A stretch of 64,000 bases of DNA, taken from positions 41,515 through 105,514 of the forward strand of contig JAFLCK010000018.1 in the NCBI GenBank assembly GCA_017303615.1, given 5' to 3'. This DNA is from Obscuribacter phosphatis_A (GTDB lineage Bacteria; Cyanobacteriota; Vampirovibrionia; Obscuribacterales; Obscuribacteraceae). Of this stretch, positions 1 to 8,061 are shown piece by piece (position 1 is the stretch's first letter; every line of letters begins with the position of its first letter). The notes under the pieces were generated by a model. The model made no database searches, was not told the origin of the DNA, and worked only from the letters and a program-made list of their open reading frames with translations. The position numbers and the translations under genes were made by a program.

Positions 1-1372
1 AGTCGCCGGCAGCATCGCTAGGCAGTCCGCTCGAATTTATGATAAAGCCTATCGAACTATCTTTGGCAAAGCTAAAGACACGACAGAGACGCCCTTCTCG
101 CTTCTCAAGCCGAGAAAAAGGGGTGGTAGCAGAGAGATATGCATCAAGTTTGGCCATTTCATCATTGTTTTGGCGCTGCTCTGTCTGCGCCGCCTCATCT
201 TGTTTAACTGAAATAGAGCTTGGCACAGTGGTCAGCTTCCCGGCACCGACCTTGGAGTCTCTCGTGGAATAAAAAATCAAACCAAGACTGAGCCCGGCAA
301 GAATAAGAAAGAAGCAAGCAAGAACAGCCCATGGCATGGTCCGACCAGGGCTGAGAGAGCTGGTATACAACTGCCTTGCCTCAAGTTTATTTTGGCTGGT
401 GCGCGGGCTTTTCTTGCTTCTTAAGATGGCGCCCTGATAGCGAAAGGGATAGAGCTCAAGATAATTCAAATCATCAAGAACTTCACCAGCCATATGATAA
501 CGGCGATCACGCTCTTTCTCTAGACAACCGGCAATCACTTTTGCCGCCGGCGAATCCTCCCCAAACTTCTCCAACAAAATCGGCACTGGGTCTTCGCCAA
601 TATGCATGCCCAGGGTGAGCATGGCCGACTCACCTTGAAAAATGCGCTGACCGGTAAGCATTTCATAAAGCACCAGACCACAAGAATAAATATCGGTGCG
701 CTTATCAACTCTCTGACCTACGGCTTGCTCCGGACTCATATAAAGCGGACTCCCCAGCACCTCGCCGCTCTTTGTCAGAGAGATGGAATTAGAAGCTTCT
801 CCATAAAAGCTGGCAATGCCGAAATCAACTAGCTTGACCTTGGCGCTGCCGTCGGACTGCCAAACAATCATGATATTGCCGGGCTTGATGTCTCGGTGAA
901 TAACACCACGGTTATGGGCATAGTCGAGGGCTTCCATCAACTGCCCGAATATTTGAAAGGCCAAAGACGCCGAAAGCGATCCGAGCTTGCTCAAGAGGGT
1001 TTCAAGACTTTCACCCTGCACAAGCTCCATTGAAAAGTAAGCGCACTTTCCATCAGTGGCCACATCATAGACTTTGACTATATTGCGATGAGCCAGCCGC
1101 GAAAGGGCCCTCGCCTCTTTGAGAGTACGCTGAAACTCACTGTTTGAGATATTTCCACTTACCGATTGGAATACTTTGAGAGCCATGGGCTTCTCTAAAT
1201 ATTTATGGACAACCTCATAGACCCGCCCCATGCCGCCGCCGCCCAAGGACCGCTTGATCTGATAGACGCCGGCAAACTCTTGCCCCGGCGCGAGTTCGGA
1301 GACCCCAAGAGCACTTGGAGAATTCTGGTAGGCAATATCAGGCTCTTGTGGCGAGCCTTGTACCTGAGTCAT
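1..1372 (-). CDS. Membrane Ser/Thr protein kinase, partial (C-terminus off window)
   Basis: The reading frame starts at the ATG complement of 1370-1372 and runs off the left edge, giving about 457 residues. A Hanks-type kinase domain fills roughly residues 35-300: glycine loop GGGGMGRVY (44-52), ATP lysine in MALKVF (about 66), catalytic HRDIKPGN (159-166), DFG (183-185) and SPEQ (213-216). A hydrophobic segment at 347-368 anchors it, with the kinase inside the cell. The part after the membrane segment starts a module (CRVFSFAKDSS) resembling the extracytoplasmic part of the kinase at 20938-23100 (LRVFSFPKDLR), so the two are paralogs. Short plus-strand frames here are its shadows. Substrate unknown; the kinase call is firm, the C-terminal role is not. 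Confidence 0.93.
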   Translation of the reverse strand, partial: MTQVQGSPQEPDIAYQNSPSALGVSELAPGQEFAGVYQIKRSLGGGGMGRVYEVVHKYLEKPMALKVFQSVSGNISNSEFQRTLKEARALSRLAHRNIVKVYDVATDGKCAYFSMELVQGESLETLLSKLGSLSASLAFQIFGQLMEALDYAHNRGVIHRDIKPGNIMIVWQSDGSAKVKLVDFGIASFYGEASNSISLTKSGEVLGSPLYMSPEQAVGQRVDKRTDIYSCGLVLYEMLTGQRIFQGESAMLTLGMHIGEDPVPILLEKFGEDSPAAKVIAGCLEKERDRRYHMAGEVLDDLNYLELYPFRYQGAILRSKKSPRTSQNKLEARQLYTSSLSPGRTMPWAVLACFFLILAGLSLGLIFYSTRDSKVGAGKLTTVPSSISVKQDEAAQTEQRQNNDEMAKLDAYLSATTPFSRLEKREGRLCRVFSFAKDSSIGFIINSSGLPSDAAGD

Positions 1373-1506
1373 TCTCAATGCAGTCTTCCGTTGATAAGAA
1401 AATAAATTAGGCCAGTAATATAGAGCTTTATATATAAAAATTTCGTGAAAAGCCGACCAATCCACCCGCTATTTAAAGGCGGCTATTTCTATTCGCTTGC
1501 AGACTT

Positions 1507-1545
1507 GGTCACGGTTCGGTCACAGAAGAGTCACCTTTCGGTCGG
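1507..1545 (+). promoter_or_regulatory. Four 11-bp direct repeats of (A/G)GTCAC upstream of the 1595 gene
   Basis: GGTCAC at 1507 and 1518, AGTCAC at 1529 and GGTC(GG) at 1540 are spaced exactly 11 bp apart, placing them on one face of the helix. The last unit lies 55 bp before the start codon, just ahead of a possible -10 (GATTAT near 1552), where a -35 would sit. Tandem 11-bp direct repeats are typical of OmpR/PhoB-family binding sites. An OmpR-type regulator is encoded at 3153-3833, so it is the natural candidate; that link is inferred. Confidence 0.75.
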
Positions 1546-1594
1546 CTCTGCCGATTATCTTTAGAGCATCAAATTTTCTTCGAGGACCCCGAAT

Positions 1595-2296
1595 ATGGAC
1601 CGAATTACCAGCAACGATGATCTCGCTTATCGCCAACAAACCGAGAACCAAAACATCAATCGCGGTGCAGTGAGCGAACGCAGTCTCTATGAAGAACTAT
1701 ACACACCACAAGAATTCAGCCCTCGCGACCACGAACGCCTGAAAGACGGTGGACGAAGCGGCGGACCAGTCTACAATGAGAGCAAACTAGAGATCCTCAA
1801 AAAGATCTACAGACAGACAGATACAGGCAACAAACAAGTCGCTCCCGGGCAGATCCAACTTGATGGCTCGATTGTCTTTCATGCCCAGCCTAAAGATATG
1901 CAGCCCAGAACGAGCGCCCAAGAAGCGCAGCCAGTCGATAAGCCGCGCAACATGCAATCCCCCCCGCACGCTCAAGAAAGTCAGCCCGCTGATATGCCGC
2001 GCAACATGCAGCCCCATCCACGTGCTCAAGAAAGTCAGCCCGCTGATAAGCCGCGCAACATGCAACCTCACCCGCCCTCTCAAGAACGCCGACCGGGCGG
2101 CTCGCAAGAAGCTATCAAAGATCCAGGCTTCTTATATCCACTCTATCCAGGTAAAGAATTCTGCCCACCTGACAGAAGTGAGTTGCCTGTGCCGAAATTG
2201 CCGCAACCCAAACCACCTCAAGAAAAGCCGGAAAGAGACATGGATAAAGATATTAGAAAAGAGATGCCGCTCAGACAAGGCGCACTTAGCTGGTAA
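1595..2296 (+). CDS. Proline/glutamine-rich repeat protein, unknown function
   Basis: This 233-residue hydrophilic protein has no family I recognise. Residues 102-155 are three 18-residue tandem repeats of the type MQ-PP-HAQESQPADKPRN, with a partial fourth to about 168. The C-terminal third is rich in Pro, Lys and Glu. There is no signal peptide or membrane segment, so it is probably a disordered cytoplasmic protein. It is preceded by the GTCAC array at 1507-1545 and followed by a terminator at 2321-2355, so it is a single-gene unit. The next gene (2613) has the same promoter design and a similar Pro/Lys-rich tail, which suggests co-regulation. Frames on the other strand and at 1860-2357 are by-products of the repeats. 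Confidence 0.75.
   Translation: MDRITSNDDLAYRQQTENQNINRGAVSERSLYEELYTPQEFSPRDHERLKDGGRSGGPVYNESKLEILKKIYRQTDTGNKQVAPGQIQLDGSIVFHAQPKDMQPRTSAQEAQPVDKPRNMQSPPHAQESQPADMPRNMQPHPRAQESQPADKPRNMQPHPPSQERRPGGSQEAIKDPGFLYPLYPGKEFCPPDRSELPVPKLPQPKPPQEKPERDMDKDIRKEMPLRQGALSW
1898..2097 (+). repeat. 54-bp coding tandem repeat, about 3.7 copies
   Basis: Units start at 1898, 1952, 2006 and 2060 and encode 18-residue MQ...PRN repeats. The third and fourth copies are the most alike at the DNA level (GATAAGCCGCGCAACATGCA is shared), which suggests recent duplication. Confidence 0.8.
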
Positions 2297-2320
2297 AAGT
2301 TTTGCTCGGGGTCAAACAAA

Positions 2321-2355
2321 AGAACTCTGCTTCTCGGCAGGGTTCTTCTGTTTTT
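2321..2355 (+). terminator. Rho-independent terminator after the 1595 gene
   Basis: The arms AGAACTCTGC and GCAGGGTTCT form a 10-bp stem with one G-U pair around a TTCTCG loop, followed by TCTGTTTTT. It lies 25 bp after the stop codon. Confidence 0.8.
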
Positions 2356-2407
2356 AGCCTCATCTAAGGCTGAGCAATTGGCTAGTTCTACGAATTATTC
2401 AAGACAA

Positions 2408-2473
2408 GAGTCTGTGAGCGATTGCCTAGATTTGAGAGTTATTAAAGACCTGAGTCTGTGAGCATCTGCCTAG
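2408..2473 (+). repeat. 22-bp direct repeat, copies 44 bp apart
   Basis: GAGTCTGTGAGC followed by a similar tail ending TGCCTAG occurs at 2408-2429 and 2452-2473. The 44-bp offset equals four helical turns. It lies upstream of the second GTCAC array and may be a further regulatory site or a local duplication. Confidence 0.5.
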
Positions 2474-2514
2474 CTCAGAAAACCATCAAAATCTAAATTT
2501 GAAGAGGGTAGAGC

Positions 2515-2553
2515 AGTCACAGATTGGTCACAGTAAAGTCACCTCTTGGTCAA
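2515..2553 (+). promoter_or_regulatory. Second four-fold 11-bp GTCAC array
   Basis: AGTCAC 2515, GGTCAC 2526, AGTCAC 2537 and GGTCAA 2548 are exactly 11 bp apart, the same design and orientation as 1507-1545. The array ends 60 bp before the ATG at 2613, so the longer frame beginning at 2499 would place the array inside the coding sequence and is unlikely. Candidate regulator: the OmpR-type protein at 3153-3833 (inference). Confidence 0.77.
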
Positions 2554-2612
2554 AAATTGATACTACATTAGGTGACATCGAAACACTCTTTTCTTACCAG
2601 AGGACAATAAAG

Positions 2613-3062
2613 ATGAATATTGAAGCTTTGAGCAAACACGCCGCCCCTCAAGAAATTCAGGCTATGAAGCTGCCCCAAGACGACGCCAAAGCCAAAATGA
2701 TGTCCGAAGTTTTAGACCGCCTGCAGAGCGGCAAAACCAATCTTGCCACCACCGGCGACCGCAACTTAGTGAACAGCAAAAGCGGTGCCAACACACCCGC
2801 CCAGACCGACAGTGAAGCACTAAACAACATGCAGAAGAAACCCAACAGAAGTCCATCGCAGCTTCCCGACCTGATTTTGCATTGTTCCGTCACAGGCAAA
2901 AGAATCGAGTGCGACGGTATCATACTTAATGGCGGCAAAGACGTCATTAAGCCGATGGAACCGATCAAGCCAATCAAACCGATCAAGCCCATTATGCCTA
3001 CAGACCCTGGTGACAAGCCCGGCAAGCCCGAGCCACATCCGCTCAATCCCAGATACAAATAA
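2613..3062 (+). CDS. Small Lys/Pro-rich protein, unknown function
   Basis: It has 149 residues from the ATG at 2613 (MNIEALSKH). I chose this start over the in-frame ATG at 2499 because 2499 lies upstream of the GTCAC array and AGAGG sits 10-14 nt before 2613. The protein is hydrophilic, with a C-terminal PIKP-type dipeptide run (about residues 113-125) followed by a Pro/Gly/Lys tail. There is no signal peptide. It resembles the 1595 gene in promoter and tail composition rather than in alignable sequence. It converges on the regulator gene at 3153-3833, sharing a hairpin. Function unknown. Confidence 0.72.
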   Translation: MNIEALSKHAAPQEIQAMKLPQDDAKAKMMSEVLDRLQSGKTNLATTGDRNLVNSKSGANTPAQTDSEALNNMQKKPNRSPSQLPDLILHCSVTGKRIECDGIILNGGKDVIKPMEPIKPIKPIKPIMPTDPGDKPGKPEPHPLNPRYK

Positions 3063-3108
3063 GTAGATCGATAGAAAAGGCATGTTTGGTGGAACCAATC
3101 GAAATCAA

Positions 3109-3163
3109 GCGCAGTGTGAAGACTGCCTGAAGTTCAACAAGCCTCCTTCACTCTACACTGCGC
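3109..3163. terminator. Hairpin between convergent genes
   Basis: GCGCAGTGTGAAG (3109-3121) pairs with CTTCACTCTACACTGCGC (3146-3163) with a small bulge. It covers the last codons of the minus-strand regulator and lies 46 bp after the plus-strand stop, so it may serve both directions. No clear T-tract. Confidence 0.5.
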
Positions 3164-3833
3164 GAAATCTGTAACCCACCCGGGGAATTGTTTCAATTGC
3201 CGACTTAGTCTCATCTTCATGCACATCAATCTTTTTTCTGATGCGCTTGATGGCAGTTCGCAATCCCTCGGGTGTGGCGTCTGAATCAGTTGACCAGACC
3301 CTAGAAATCAATGCTTCGGCGCTAAAGACTTGATCTTGATGCCTCATAAAAAACTCAAGCAAGGCAAAGTCGCGTGGTAAAAGATGCACTTCTGCACCGG
3401 CCACTGTCACTCTGTGTTTGCTGGCATCAAGTTCAAGGTTTCCACACTTAAATACAGTTGTCTGCAATCCTTGCGGGCGCCTCAGCAAGGCTCTTATTCT
3501 TGCCGAAAGTTCTCTGACAGCAAAAGGCTTGGTCAGATAATCATCGGCACCGGTGCCCAAGCCAGATTCTTTATCAGCAATTTCAGACTTGCCGGTGAGC
3601 ATTATTATCGGCGCTAGCCCACCACCCTTGCGATATTCTTTGAGCACATCGATGCCTGCCATGCTGGGCAAATCCCAATCGAGCACCACCACATCGAAAC
3701 CCGACATACGCAAAAGCTCAAGCCCGATGGCGCCGTCATTGGCCACCTCGACAGTATATTTCTCACCACTGAGCCAACTTTCCAGCATATCAGCCAGATC
3801 GAGGTCATCTTCCACCAAGAGAATTTTAGGCAT
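3153..3833 (-). CDS. OmpR/PhoB-family response regulator
   Basis: It has 226 residues. The receiver domain (1-120) has the acidic pair EDD at 8-10, phospho-acceptor Asp in VVLDWDLP, the conserved Thr in IIMLTGK and Lys in YLTKPF. A winged-helix DNA-binding domain follows (about 130-225), ending in the usual GYRF. The gene is divergent from the histidine kinase at 4048, with about 214 bp between them, so the two form a likely two-component pair. Such regulators bind tandem 11-bp direct repeats, which is exactly what lies upstream of the two neighbouring small genes. The stimulus is unknown; family assignment is secure. Confidence 0.95.
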   Translation of the reverse strand: MPKILLVEDDLDLADMLESWLSGEKYTVEVANDGAIGLELLRMSGFDVVVLDWDLPSMAGIDVLKEYRKGGGLAPIIMLTGKSEIADKESGLGTGADDYLTKPFAVRELSARIRALLRRPQGLQTTVFKCGNLELDASKHRVTVAGAEVHLLPRDFALLEFFMRHQDQVFSAEALISRVWSTDSDATPEGLRTAIKRIRKKIDVHEDETKSAIETIPRVGYRFRAV

Positions 3834-4047
3834 TCAGTTTCTACCCAAGAATGAATCGTCAACGATGCCAGTAAATATACCAGAGACCGACAAAGGCGAA
3901 ACAACTGCCTCATAACAGCAAATTAGTAACTAATTCAGAGACAAGCAAATTTGGCTGCCTGCCGGCGGATGACTTTCGGTGCTCACCTTGCGGTGGGTTA
4001 TTTTCAGTGGATGATTTAAGGTTCCAGCTGCGTGGGATAAACAGGAT

Positions 4048-5898
4048 ATGAAAATCCTCAAGAGCCTGGGAACCAAGATACTGATACTAATATCAGTCCC
4101 CTTGGTTTTCCAGCTGAGCATTCTGGCGGTGGTCGCCAATTTGCAAGATCAAGCCGAGGCAGAGGCCCGGTCAGCAGATAAAGCTCGCCGCTTCTCCGAT
4201 GAAGTCATGGACCTTATCAGAGACATTCTTGCCCTTAAGTCCAATTTCGGAGAGCACGACTCTATTCACCTAAACCCTGAAATGGGATCGCAATATCTCA
4301 CGCTCAAAGAAAGTATAGAGGGGCATTTCGCCGCCTTGCGCGAACTAACCAAAGACAATGTAGATTTATCTAGACGGGTAAACAAGACCCTTTCTATTGT
4401 TCTTACTGCACAACACCAAATGGCTAAAGCCAGAAGAGCATATCGCCGAGCCAAATTAGCCGGAGAGGAAGCGCCGCTCGACGACTATGTCAAACTGCGC
4501 GACACGACCATGAACTTCTCGCAAGAGCTGCTCAACCTGCGCGATGCCGGTCGCAACATCGCCCAAGCCAGCCCAGAAAAACAGAGAATACTACGCACCA
4601 AAATTCAGAATTTATTGCTTGCCGGTAGCGTAGCCAACATACTCTTCACACTCGGTTTAGGCTTTCTTCTCAGTCGCAGCATTGTACACCGCTTAAATAT
4701 CATCAACGAAAATAACTTCAGATTGGCATCTAATCGCCCACTGCACGAGCCTCTGCGCGGCGAAGATGAAATCGCCAAAGTAGACCACTTCTTTCATAAA
4801 ATGGCAGCCGAAATTTCAAGCGCCATCAGCAAAGAAAAAATAATTCTCGAATCAGCTCACGACTGTATTGCCGCCTTTGATGAAAACTTCAAATTTCTGA
4901 GAGTAAACGCCGCCTCCCAACAAATATTCGACCTTGAAGCCGACGAAGTTCTCTCAAGCCATTTTGTCGATTTTCTTGCCAGCGAAGAAAAAGAAAAATT
5001 CAGCGCGTTCAGACAGCAATTGCGCAACGTCAACACATCCAAACCTGCTTCATTCACTATTGTTCGCCGTGATGGCAGTCAGAGACAAGTGCTCTTGTCA
5101 TTGCGCAAACTGCAACAAGACACGGCAGATACGCAAGAAGCCGCAGGTCAACGCAAGAGCGACGAGTTCATTGCCGTCTTCCACGACATCACCGAACGTT
5201 ACCAAGCCGAACAACTCAAGCAAGAGGTAGTGGCCATGGTCACCCATGACTTACGCTCACCCCTTATGACAATAGAAACCTTTTTGGAAATGCTCGCCCA
5301 AGGCGCATATAACGACGAAAGCGCGACAGAAAAATACAACAGACATCTAGCTGGAGCCAAGCGCAGCAGCAAGCGCATGCTTGTTCTGATCGGCGACTTG
5401 CTTGACATCGAAAAAATCAAATCAGGAATGCTCAACATCCAGCCCGAGACTTTGCAAGCAAGAGAGATTCTAGAGGCAGCTATCGAAGAAAGCTCGGGCT
5501 TTGCGGCTGAAATGGGCGTTAGCCTAAAACTGCGTCCAGGAAATGCTTCTGTCAAAGCCGACCCACAAATGCTTCCGAGAATTATCGCCAATCTTTTGTC
5601 GAATGCCATCAAATTCAGCCCGCCTGGAGGGACAGTGACACTGCAAGCTCGTACCAGCGGAAATTCGGTCATCTTCTCGGTTGAAGACCAAGGTCCCGGC
5701 CTATCGCCAGAAGACCAAAATCAGATATTTGAACGATTCCAGCAAGTCGGCAATCAAACGGCAAGAACCCGCGGCGGCTCAGGGCTAGGACTGACCATTT
5801 GCAAAGAGATGGTAGAGATTCATGGCGGCAAAATTTGGGTCGAATCATCCAAAGGAGAGGGCTCTACCTTTTTGTTCACGATGCCAAGAACAAGTTAA
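4048..5898 (+). CDS. PAS-containing sensor histidine kinase
   Basis: It has 616 residues. A membrane segment at about 9-30, a helical periplasmic domain (31-188) and a second membrane segment (about 189-209) are followed by a HAMP-like linker, a PAS domain (about 262-390), a HisKA domain with the phospho-accepting His in VTHDLRSPL (His400) and a HATPase domain with the N box (NLLSNAIKFSP), EDQGPGL and GGSGLGLT. All residues needed for activity appear present. It would phosphorylate the regulator encoded divergently at 3153-3833. The small periplasmic part suggests sensing of membrane or envelope state; the PAS ligand cannot be told. Confidence 0.95.
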   Translation: MKILKSLGTKILILISVPLVFQLSILAVVANLQDQAEAEARSADKARRFSDEVMDLIRDILALKSNFGEHDSIHLNPEMGSQYLTLKESIEGHFAALRELTKDNVDLSRRVNKTLSIVLTAQHQMAKARRAYRRAKLAGEEAPLDDYVKLRDTTMNFSQELLNLRDAGRNIAQASPEKQRILRTKIQNLLLAGSVANILFTLGLGFLLSRSIVHRLNIINENNFRLASNRPLHEPLRGEDEIAKVDHFFHKMAAEISSAISKEKIILESAHDCIAAFDENFKFLRVNAASQQIFDLEADEVLSSHFVDFLASEEKEKFSAFRQQLRNVNTSKPASFTIVRRDGSQRQVLLSLRKLQQDTADTQEAAGQRKSDEFIAVFHDITERYQAEQLKQEVVAMVTHDLRSPLMTIETFLEMLAQGAYNDESATEKYNRHLAGAKRSSKRMLVLIGDLLDIEKIKSGMLNIQPETLQAREILEAAIEESSGFAAEMGVSLKLRPGNASVKADPQMLPRIIANLLSNAIKFSPPGGTVTLQARTSGNSVIFSVEDQGPGLSPEDQNQIFERFQQVGNQTARTRGGSGLGLTICKEMVEIHGGKIWVESSKGEGSTFLFTMPRTS

Positions 5899-6023
5899 CA
5901 TAGAAACAGACCGGCAGCCCCACATCGAAAATCGAGACTTTTCCACAAGGCGCACTCCCTTACAACCATCCGGTGCCAAAGCCCCAAAACAAAGTCAACG
6001 ACTATGACTGGGGGCTGCAAATC

Positions 6024-6059
6024 AAATAGCAAGAAATTCTCGACAATTTCTTGCTATTT
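6024..6059. repeat. Palindromic element copy 1
   Basis: AAATAGCAAGAAATT at 6024-6038 and its inverse AATTTCTTGCTATTT at 6045-6059 surround CTCGAC, one mismatch from a perfect palindrome. It lies between the convergent ends of the 4048 and 6139 genes and has no T-tract typical of a terminator. Confidence 0.85.
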
Positions 6060-6138
6060 CAACAAGACACAACCAGAGTTAAGCTTTCAATTTAAAAGTC
6101 CAGCCCAATAGCAAAAAATCAAAATCGGGCCACTTTTA

Positions 6139-8055
6139 TCAAGACTTTCTTGCAGCAATAAAGGCCGTCTCATCCTCAAACAAAATCTGCCAGCCCTTCG
6201 CAGCCTGCGCCTCTTGACGAATAAATTTCGCAAGCGGAGCCTTTGGCTGCAAGATCACCCAATCGACCTTCAAAGCAGCGAGCTTTTGTTGGAACCCATT
6301 CTGGCACTCGTTTATTGCCCTATAGTTCAAGACATGCTCATCTCCGTACATGTCAAACCTGGTATCTATAAAGACCTTAGGTTTTCCAGGGCTCCTATAG
6401 ATAAGAACATCACCAATCTGCGGATCATTGAAGACACGCCCCCGAAGCCTTTCATCGGCGGTGGCCAAGGTCATCGCTTTCTGACTGGGCACCTGAAAAG
6501 CAGCGGAAGAAGCGGGCAGCTCAGGCTTTACAACCCTACTGGCAATGAGCGAAACACCGGCAAGAGCGCAGAAACAAACTATCGCTAGTTCACCGGCTCC
6601 GCCGGCTTTCCATATGTCGAGCGTGTGGTGGTCAAAATTCCACCAAAAGCCTTTCAGGTGATTCTGAGACTTTATTATTGCCTCTCCTTTGTCATTCCGC
6701 TCAATCTGCGGCTTAGGCTCTTCTTCCTTGACAGCAAGTAGCCGGCGCAAGCCGCTCAAGGCAGATACCTCAGCAACAAGCATCAGAGCGACAAAAACAA
6801 TAAGCCGACTGGTCTTGAATGAGTTGAAGATTCCTATCGAGCCAATCAAGAAAGAAATCAATATCTCGGTAAGCAGCCGGCGACGAAGCTCCGGCGAATT
6901 GGTCCCAGTATCGCGGCGATACCAGATTATGGTGCGGATGAAAGTAACAACGTAGAGCACTACTAGGGCGAGATATGGCCAATAGATAACTTTAGTGGGA
7001 TCTAGAGGTGAAAGCTCTACGATGAACTGATTCATTCGGGAAAAGAAAAGCTCTGGAATATAGAGCCATAAACCTATTCCGTAGGGATTGATCAGACTCG
7101 CAGCTGCCATGCCAAATAATGCAATCGTGAAAAGCACTACCAAGTTTCTATTCTCAGCCTTAAAAAATATCGCGCCGCCAACAGCACCCAAAAGACAAGC
7201 CGTGACGAGACTAAATGCTGTTGTGAAGCCGGTGTGCATATTAGCCCATAACACCATAAGCGGTGCCGCTACCAGAACAATTGGAAAAAGCTTTTTACCG
7301 CCGGTGAGGTAATCAGCCCGACTATGGTGAATCAACTGCAAATAAATTGACAAAAAGACAAAGGAGAAAATCTCCGGTCGGACAAGTGTATGAAAGCTAG
7401 CACTGAGCATGCCAAGCAAAGTTGCGACTATGGCAAGAAGGAAATTCGACTCGCGCTTCACCGCCACGCTTAGAGGCAGAGACAGGTAGGCGGTGACAAT
7501 GCAGCAAGCGGTGAGCATCAAAACAGCCAACAAGCCACCATAGGCGGTGACGACATAAAACAACACTTCCGAAAGCCACTGATAGAGTACGAAATTACGT
7601 CCAGGAAGAGCGCCTGAACCATGACCCAACTCAACACCAGAAAGAGCCCCGACAGCAGCAGATCCCACCCGACCCAGCTCTGCAAAAGTATAAGAAAATG
7701 GATCGGTGCTGGGAATGCTTTGCGACTCGAAGATATAGCGACCAAGCGCCATTAACCAACAAGTATCAGGGTCGTGCAAAGCCGTACCGGCCACCCAAGC
7801 GCCAGCTAGAAAAGACCAGAAGAGCAAGAGCCCGAGCAGAATGCGAGAGCAAGTGTGAGCCAACAATTCCTGTCCTGAAATGATCAGCTTAGGCGAGTCG
7901 GGATTGTTGGCTGGTCCAAACTCAAAGCCTTCATCTCTGGCATAATCGAGCCAATGCTTGCCGCCTTCTTCTTGCTTAGCCGAGGCGTCGGGTCGAGCTG
8001 AAGGCTTCTCAATCTCTCCCGAGGCTTTGCCTTGAGTTTCGTCTGAATTTGCCAT
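6139..8055 (-). CDS. Polytopic membrane protein, GT-C-like, unknown function
   Basis: It has 638 residues. A hydrophilic N-terminus (about 1-75) precedes roughly ten membrane segments between 75 and 500; the last about 115 residues form a soluble domain outside or inside the membrane (VFNDPQIGDVLIYRSPGKPK region). The layout, and an Asp-containing first loop after the first helix (LHDPDTCW), resemble GT-C glycosyltransferase or mannosyltransferase-type proteins, but I cannot identify a donor-binding motif. It follows guaA by 6 bp on the same strand and probably shares its transcript. The function stays open. Confidence 0.85.
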   Translation of the reverse strand: MANSDETQGKASGEIEKPSARPDASAKQEEGGKHWLDYARDEGFEFGPANNPDSPKLIISGQELLAHTCSRILLGLLLFWSFLAGAWVAGTALHDPDTCWLMALGRYIFESQSIPSTDPFSYTFAELGRVGSAAVGALSGVELGHGSGALPGRNFVLYQWLSEVLFYVVTAYGGLLAVLMLTACCIVTAYLSLPLSVAVKRESNFLLAIVATLLGMLSASFHTLVRPEIFSFVFLSIYLQLIHHSRADYLTGGKKLFPIVLVAAPLMVLWANMHTGFTTAFSLVTACLLGAVGGAIFFKAENRNLVVLFTIALFGMAAASLINPYGIGLWLYIPELFFSRMNQFIVELSPLDPTKVIYWPYLALVVLYVVTFIRTIIWYRRDTGTNSPELRRRLLTEILISFLIGSIGIFNSFKTSRLIVFVALMLVAEVSALSGLRRLLAVKEEEPKPQIERNDKGEAIIKSQNHLKGFWWNFDHHTLDIWKAGGAGELAIVCFCALAGVSLIASRVVKPELPASSAAFQVPSQKAMTLATADERLRGRVFNDPQIGDVLIYRSPGKPKVFIDTRFDMYGDEHVLNYRAINECQNGFQQKLAALKVDWVILQPKAPLAKFIRQEAQAAKGWQILFEDETAFIAARKS

Positions 8056-8061
8056 TGAGCC

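Noticed and set aside
1860..2357. Frame overlapping the Pro-rich repeat gene in another register
   Set aside because: Created by the tandem repeats; the 1595 frame has the promoter and terminator.
2499..2612. Upstream extension of the 2613 gene to an ATG at 2499
   Set aside because: It would place the whole GTCAC array inside the coding region; the ATG at 2613 has AGAGG upstream.
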